The notes under the pieces were generated by a model. That model had not been told where the DNA came from and did not search any database. It worked only from the letters and a program-made list of their open reading frames with translations. Position numbers and translations under genes: made by a program. Positions 57,795 to 64,000 of a stretch of DNA of 64,000 nucleotides are shown here, piece after piece; positions within the stretch are counted from its first letter, which is position 1, and every line of letters begins with the position of its first letter. Source of the DNA: Strongylocentrotus droebachiensis (taxonomy: Eukaryota > Echinodermata > Echinoidea > Camarodonta > Strongylocentrotidae); contig JAVYIG010000893.1 of NCBI GenBank assembly GCA_035222895.1, forward strand, positions 186,001 to 250,000. Reading direction: 5' to 3'.

Positions 57795-58325
57795 GGAAAG
57801 GTATACATGTACAAGTGCATATTGAATTTGTGTATGAACCCTATATCTTTCTGGGGCAGAAGGGACAGATTTATGGACCTACTTACCTGCTCCGAGTCCA
57901 AGCAACAGCATGTTGAATGATAGGAAGTTGAAACAGCACTTGACATTTAATGTTGATCATAAAATTCCTTATCCAACTAAAATAATGGCCCGGTCTATCG
58001 TGGTTGTACAATAATTTTGAGAAAACCAAATTGTTTGAACCTCTAGCTCAACTGTCTTTTCAAATGAAAAGGACCCGCCTGAGGTAAAAGTTTCATTTAC
58101 AATGTAAATTTAAAAAGTCAAATATTTATATAACTTAATGGCAACGGCGCTTTGAGCATTGACAATTTCCAAACTCCCTAAATCTCTTGTCAAATAAAAA
58201 AGGAACACTTTCATTTACAATGTAGAATAAAGAGTAAAATGTATGTATACTCTTTTGGCAATTTGAGCACTGAAAATGTAATAATTGTAAGATATTGGAA
58301 TGGGTGCTTTTCACGTGTAAACATA
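57795..58325. other. No gene recognised
   Basis: AT-rich; two similar short blocks (CAAATGAAAAGGACCCGCCT and CAAATAAAAAAGGAACAC, each followed by TTTCATTTACAATGTA) at about 58061 and 58190 suggest a worn duplication. Confidence 0.4.
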
Positions 58326-58331
58326 ATCTGA

Positions 58332-59050
58332 CACGATTAATAATAATAATAATACATTATATTTCTAAAGCGCTTATTACAATGTTTCTAAGCGCTTTAC
58401 AACGATGTACTTAAATAATAATACATTCAATAACTATATTATACTAATCAACCTACAATTAATTCAAAATACATACATAATAAAGCACAGATCCATCTAG
58501 TCATATAGATACAATAGAATACAATTAGTTTTAGGGCAAAACATTACAAATTCAAATTAAGGCAATTACATTACATCTACTGTGCAAAACACATTAAAGC
58601 TACAGACTAACAGGGAGGATTAACAGGGAGAATTAAAAAGGAATGTCTTAAGGGAGGATTTAAAAGAATCTAACGAAGGATCTTCCCGAATCTCCAGAGG
58701 AAGTCTGTTCCAGAGCCTCGGAGCAGCTACGCTGAAGGCACGGTCTCCATATCGTGTTCGAGTTCTTGGACCCGGGGCCAGTTGCAGATGAGCAAAGGTG
58801 GATGAGCGAAGTCTTATAGAGGTTGTCTGGGTCTTTGGTGAGATTAGTTCTGTGATGTAAATTGGAGCAAGTTCATGTTGGGCTTTGTAAGTTAGGATCT
58901 GGATTTTGAAGGTAATGCGTTGAGAGACGGGAAGCCAGTGAAGAGAGCGGAGGACAGGGGTAATGTTATCGTATTTTCTGGAACAGGTTATTAAACGAGC
59001 TGCAGCTTTCTGAATTCGTTGAAGAGGTAGAACATGAGAGGTAGACATTC
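58332..59050 (-). mobile_element. 5'-truncated CR1/L2-group LINE
   Basis: Minus-strand element holding the end of ORF2 (58620-59048), a 3' untranslated part of about 280 bases with two AAGCGCTT motifs (+ 58365-58396) and a TTA/ATT triplet tail (+ 58338-58354). The 5' side ends at about 59050-59060 in unrelated sequence, as expected for incomplete target-primed reverse transcription. No target duplication could be fixed by eye. Confidence 0.85.
58620..59048 (-). pseudogene. C-terminal remnant of non-LTR reverse transcriptase ORF2
   Basis: A 142-codon frame contains LQRIQKAAARLIT, then LHWLPVSQRITFKI, then LTYKAQHELAPIYITELI, then WNRLPLEIREDPSLDSFKSSLKTFLF. These blocks are the hallmark C-terminal region after the reverse transcriptase domain in CR1/L2-clade LINEs. 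The catalytic palm with the FADD-type motif and the N-terminal endonuclease are absent, so it cannot be active. The frame is intact to a natural TAA, which suggests a fairly young insertion or low decay. The first Met is not a real start, only where the truncated copy begins. Confidence 0.9.
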
Positions 59051-59064
59051 GAGAAAAACAAACT

Positions 59065-59575
59065 CAAAGGTAATTATAATACCCTATTGCGCATCTTATA
59101 GTGATTAGTTCAATGTTCTATACGAGAATACGTCATTGTAATTTTCGCTCAGATCATTTCAATATAGGTGATGGACAAAACTTTTGAAATGGCCTTAGCT
59201 TAGTTTTTGTTAATGTCTTTTAATCGTGTTTACAAATTAACGAATTCTAACAATAGACCAGTTCGTAGTAAGCACATAAAGCAAATGACCCCAAATTTAC
59301 TCAGATCTTTTACACACGGAGTAGTCCAACCCATAGCATGTTATACCGGCGGTGCATAAAGGAATAATGATTACATAACTTTCACGAGCGCTTATCCGAT
59401 ATTCGTTTCGGTGGGTTTTACACTTTTGGTACAAATAACCTTTATCTCCCATGCGCAGATGGTATCTATACGAAGTGGCGTGATATCATTTCTGCATAAG
59501 TTAATTTCTTCAGACCCCCATTCCCACGTTCCATTCTTATAATACAAAATTGCCCCCCACCCCCCTCCACCCCCC
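59065..59575. other. No gene recognised
   Basis: Unremarkable sequence ending in the C-rich tract 59550-59580. Confidence 0.45.
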
Positions 59576-59882
59576 CCCCACACACAAACACAGATTTCTT
59601 AAGACGGTTCAGGACCATCTCAAACTGACTGAAAGGATTCTAGACCACGAAGACTTTCACTCCTCACTCGGACATAACCAAAAATGATTCTTCGCCATTT
59701 TACACAGAGTAAAGAGAACTTCCCGAGAACGCTAAAAAACACTTTCTATATTAGCCAAAGCAATAAATAAAACGTGATTAAAATGGTCGTAGACCACTTA
59801 AAAAAAAAAAATCTCTATTGCATACGAAAAAGATGCAAATAGGGACCCAAGATGAATCGAAATCAATACATTGAGGCCCCTG

Positions 59883-60114
59883 CCCCCCCCCCCCCCCCCC
59901 CCCACCCACCCTCTACTCCGGGAACGGAGGGACCGCATTCATGTTCCTAAAATCTCCGGTAAATGGGTATTTTTCACGTAACGAAGTCCGGCTCCTAATA
60001 CAAAAAAAAAAAAACGGTCCGTATTGACTTTACACACCGGACTTAGGGGGTGCTTTCAAAGGGAGGAAACATGTATACGCGTACCCTAAATAACACTGAG
60101 TGGGGGGGGGGGGG
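59883..60114. mobile_element. Family K repeat, short copy
   Basis: C run, then GGAACGGAGGGACCGCATTC, AAAATCTCCGGTAAATGGGT, an A run, GGGGGTGCTTTCAAAGGGAG, ACCCTAAATAACACTGAGTG, G run. Same order as 13349-13743 but without the block that lies at about 13500-13660 there. Confidence 0.7.
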
Positions 60115-60119
60115 CGGGA

Positions 60120-61050
60120 GTGTGGCATGTTAGACAAAAATCATAGCTATTTATTGTCGCAAATTATGCACCACGATCGTTAAGCAGCCCCCTGCCGCGG
60201 GGCGATGGAGAGGGCGCTAGACCAATTTTGATTTGATCCACTTCAACCTTTTTAACCCTATTCTGACTGGGCTTTTTGAGAGCAAAGTCTGACTGGGGGC
60301 GGGGGTCAACTTTGCACGGATATTGGCACGCGTATAAACTGCTGTATAATTCTTATCAGGAAAAATCGCTCATTCACTACTTTATTATCATTTTTAAGAA
60401 AAAAATGTATATAGATTTTTGTTTAAAAATGAGGAATGAAGGTCAATTAAATTTTAAAAAGTTTCTGAGTAGCATAGTCGACAATATTGTGTTGAATAAA
60501 TTTCAAATCAATTCTTTTGTATTGTATTTTGCATTCATTTCTTATTCTTATGTTTTTATTGTTGAGGTATTCTTTTGTTTTTATGATTATTTTGTTATTT
60601 TGATCAACAACTCCGTCTCATTCAACAGAGAAAACGCCTTTTATACTGGAAAGTATTAACACTGGATCCGATGGTGCCCATTATATTGACTCTGAAGCAC
60701 ATTTTTAGGCCAAAAAAGGCTAACGAATTTATCGGGAGTGAAAATGTAATCCTTCACAGTGCCTAAGAATATTTAGTTACTCACTGTCATCTATCGTTGT
60801 GATTTCTAGGCAGCAAAGATAACTTTTATAATGAACCGCTTGGCTTGAGGGAGTCAACAGGAGTGGATGAAAAATATATTAACCTAGATCATGTTTTAGT
60901 TTATTTTTCATTTCTTATTGAATTTTTGTTAAACGTTTACTTCTTGCTGAATATTTTGTATAATGTTGTTGATTATTCATACAATGATCAGGAGGTTTAA
61001 ATGAATTTCTGTCAGAGTATCTTTTTTGATCTTTTTCCACTGCTGAATTA
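60120..61050. other. AT-rich, no gene recognised
   Basis: The 127-codon frame at 60276-60659 is Phe/Ile/Tyr-rich as expected from AT-rich DNA and is not supported. Confidence 0.5.
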
Positions 61051-61053
61051 ATA

Positions 61054-61057
61054 GAGA

Positions 61058-61102
<45 letters not shown>
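61054..61102. repeat. (GA)n microsatellite
   Basis: Pure GA run. Confidence 0.95.
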
Positions 61103-61106
<4 letters not shown>

Positions 61107-61574
61107 GAGGGGAGAGAATTAATATTCAGCATCATTTTCAGATTTCTATAAACATCCATCACTATATTATATAACTCCCGCGTATAAGTTTTCTGTGTCA
61201 GCCATTTAAACATCAACATAATTTCCATCTTTCATTTTCATCTTCATCATTATTATGAACATCATCGCCATCGTCAACATTACCATTAAACAGAAATCAT
61301 CCAAGCTAGCTTTTACTGTGATAGCCCTTCTTCTGTAGATTTCTGAATGAATAATTCTTGGTAGTGTGTTATCAGTTACATTAAATATTTGTTGCTGTAA
61401 TTTTCTACATTTCTGTTAATATTATATTGTTTACACGTTCAAAAAATTGTCATATTTTGTATATGTTGTATCGCTGAAATTTAATTTCATTCGCATGTTG
61501 CAGAAGAAATACATTCAATTAAATTCATTTTTTTTTTGGAGAAATTAATCATCGGTATTATTCATGAATATGCT

Positions 61575-61870
61575 AGAGAGAGAAGAATAGAGGGAGAAGG
61601 GAGAATAAAGGGAAGGGAGAGAGGGAGAGAGGGAGAGAGAGAGAGATGGGGGGGGTGGGAGAATGGCAGACTGTGTGAAAGAAAACAAGAGAATGTATGA
61701 GAGAGATGGGGAGAATGGCAGAAAGAAAGAAAGAAGACACAAAGAGAGAGAGAGAGGGCGGGAGGGAGGAAGAGAGTGAGTACGAAAGAAAAAAGGACAA
61801 CAGAAAGAGAGAGAAAAAAGAGACTGAGGGAAGAGAGAAAAGGGAAAGGGAGACAGAAAGAGAAAGACGT
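61575..61870. repeat. Long GA-rich purine tract
   Basis: About 300 bases of GAGAGA / GAAAGA / GGGAGA with a G run at 61649-61654. Arg/Glu-rich and Ser/Leu-rich frames here are artefacts. Confidence 0.9.
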
Positions 61871-62029
61871 ATCATTAGGAACATAGGTTTGAGGTATAAG
61901 GTATAGGCCTACACATTTTGTACGGCCTCATGGTAGATTTAAGATTATTTGCCATTGGGGGCATGTCTTTTTTCTAAAAAAATTCCCAGGCCACCCTGTA
62001 AACAAAAGAGGAGATTATTTCAATTTAAA

Positions 62030-62283
62030 GGCGAACTCTGTCAAGCAACAACATCACACACCTATACATATATATTTTTTGTCAATAGTTATTGATTCCA
62101 AACAATACAAATCAATCTTAGAAATAAAATACAGTTGTTTTTCCTTGACATGAATTCAAAACATTTTCATTGCATAGATTGTACGATTGATGAAAACAAA
62201 AATGAAATCAGTTGTAACTTAAAACAAATAACCCCATCCAACCAAACACACTACTATTTTAGATGGAACAGCGAGTGGGCTTT
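62030..62283. mobile_element. Possible TTAA-flanked element
   Basis: TTAAAGGCGAACTCTGTC at 62026 and, inverted, TTAAAGCCCACTCGCTGT at about 62286 have similar first bases and both lie at TTAA. Only one copy is in the window, so this is a suggestion from the other families. Confidence 0.3.
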
Positions 62284-62349
62284 AAAACACACTTTCGTCC
62301 CGGGAGGGGGATGGGTGGGTGGCAGGCGCCTGCCCCTGTGCATCTAACC

Positions 62350-64000
62350 AGCTCAGCCAGTCTTTAGATGTTAACAAAAATAACCGTTATGAATCCATGT
62401 CAATCATTGACTTTGCGTGAAGTGCACAAAGCAAATGAGACGATATTTTAAAGCACTTATCTAGTGCTGGTACTGTTGCACTTTGAACAAAACTGGAGAC
62501 ATAAACAAACGAAGTAAGGAAAACAAAGAAACATCATTGGATGCTGTCTCAATCACCCCCTTTACAAAGTAAAATCATGTAGTCATTGATAAGAGGCCTA
62601 AATATCCACAGAACATCCAAATAGATATATCATTTAAAATAAATTTTCTTTTTTTTAAAGTTCAACGACACTTCGGTTTTGAAACTATAGAGCCACTTCC
62701 ATGAAATAATATGAGGTCTTGCATTCGCATTGTCTCATGTCTAAAAAAACAAAATTAACCTGTTGACTTCCGGATTATCTTATTCTTTAAGGCTTAATAC
62801 AGTAACCATCAGGTTCAAGAAGACAATCGGTTAAGGAAACAAAGAATTACAATTCCGCACCAATTGAACGGCTTTACAAACGCAATTGAATAACAGTTTC
62901 TCGATGGAGTGCTGTGTGGAATAGATTGATGTCTTGAAGGCGTTAAAAAGTAAGAGCGCCAGCTACGTGAGGAAATGTGTCGCTGAAAATGGCTACCGGA
63001 TATAAAACGATCTAATATGAAAATGTATCATGATCACATTGTGTGACACTCCGTTTGATTTCCCTCACCCCTCATTCCTTCAAAGATTTCAAAATTATAT
63101 TGTCAGGCATACTTGAAATTCGTTCCCAATCATTTAATTTGGATTCCACGAAATATAACACCTTGATTTTCGGTCATTTTCGCTATATTTCCCTTTCAAA
63201 ATGACATCGTTCTGAATAAAATGATACAGTCACTTGTATACATGGCAAGCTGCTAACTGCATATCACTATACCACGTTGTGCAATTAAACGTTATCCTAT
63301 ATGCCTATATCTCTGCTGAATAATACTTCTGTTTCACATAGTTAGGATTGCCAATTGATATTTCGTTCAGCATAAACATACGTTTCAAATAAATTCTGCA
63401 TAAGCAGGGCAATAAGCACTAGAAAATATTGTGAAAAACATTAAATAGAAGAAAAGTTTCGCAGTAGTTTCATTCTGTTAGATAGAATGTAAGCTTACGA
63501 TTTGTTTAATATATATCGATGATAGATGTAGGCCTTCCTTTCATACTTCGCAATCATTGCAGATTTTCAATCATGAGATTGTTATACCTCGATCGTTTGA
63601 GTAAAGGCTAACTCATTACTCGTAGGTTACTTAGAACTGCGTAAAGCAAAACCACGTTAAAAAGAAATTAAAATGCTAAATCACGTCAACATCATTTTCA
63701 GTACGCTAATGAGGTTTTCATTCCAATCATTACTACGTGACGCACACTCTCAGAAATATTCTTACAAACGATTGTCTCATATTGCTAAGCAGCACGTTTA
63801 AACTTTTTTTTAAACGTTTAAAACATTATTAAAAATGCCCATGCACCATAGACACATGCGTTGATTTCCAAAAACCAGGCCCTAGTCACCCCTTCCCCGT
63901 TTTAATATGCCCATGATTGCAGTGCACCTATAATATATGCACATTTTTATAAGGGTAACATGCATAAGAAATTGCGTCTTTTAGGGATAAAAAATGCACA
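62350..64000. other. AT-rich, no gene recognised
   Basis: No open frame of interest, no repeat recognised and no RNA-like structure seen up to the end of the window. Confidence 0.5.

Noticed and set aside
60276-60659. 127-codon frame
   Set aside because: Phe/Ile/Tyr/Val-rich composition follows from AT-rich DNA; no domain.
61545-61906. Frames of 65-103 codons on both strands
   Set aside because: They cover a GA-rich tract and consist of Ser/Leu/Phe or Arg/Glu only.
1-64000. CRISPR array or prokaryotic gene cluster
   Set aside because: Tandem repeats here have no regular unique spacers, and no dense long open frames or ribosome-binding sites occur; the window is eukaryotic.

Overview
The window reads as nuclear DNA of a metazoan. 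The base is AT-rich, no prokaryote-like gene packing is seen, and there are long gene-free stretches. Simple repeats (CT/GA, CTA, ATC, CA) and many pure G or C homopolymers of about 10-30 bases are abundant. Several families of short interspersed elements recur on both strands. The mix of CR1/L2-type LINE remains, tRNA-headed SINEs, many short TTAA-flanked DNA elements and abundant poly-G points to a marine deuterostome, most likely an echinoderm such as a sea urchin. That placement is from general impression, not from a diagnostic gene.

No complete protein-coding gene can be supported. The only coding sequence recognised with confidence is the decayed, 5'-truncated C-terminal end of a non-LTR retrotransposon reverse transcriptase ORF on the minus strand (58620-59048). 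A few exon-like segments with fitting splice signals are listed at low confidence: 161-322 (+), 1525-1650 (+), 6690-6752 (-), 10308-10391 (-), 50492-50587 (+) and 51237-51332 (+). They may be exons of genes with long introns, or chance.

Layout. 0-14 kb: low-complexity tracts, one copy of a TTAA-flanked element (family A, 2097-2424), SINE pieces and exon-like segments. 14.6-18.1 kb: two related elements of about 1.1 kb (family T) with terminal inverted repeats, TA flanks and mirrored arrays of a CATTCAA motif. One of them sits inside a copy of another element (family B), and an uninterrupted copy of B at 45721-46204 supplies the empty site. 19-26 kb: SINEs, a 200-bp tandem duplication with paired E-box/CRE sites, a foldback copy of family A, long CTA/AAT microsatellites and another family A copy. 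26.3-26.7 kb: four-copy ~105-bp tandem repeat. 29.0-29.5 kb: a hAT-like MITE with an 8-bp target duplication. 30-33 kb: AT-rich with two strong hairpins. 33.7-39.5 kb: SINEs and TTAA elements, including one nested in family A. 43.8-50 kb: foldbacks, a hAT-like MITE with poly-A core, a pre-miRNA-sized hairpin, and families B and C. 54-60 kb: SINE pair, microsatellites, a family C element nested in family D, the LINE fragment and a G/C-flanked repeat. 60-64 kb: GA-rich tracts and AT-rich DNA without visible genes.

Nothing here forms an operon or defence-like gene system. The most informative content is the mobile-element architecture: at least three nested insertions whose target-site rules can be read directly, a family sharing termini but not cores, and SINE tails matching the LINE tail in the same window.
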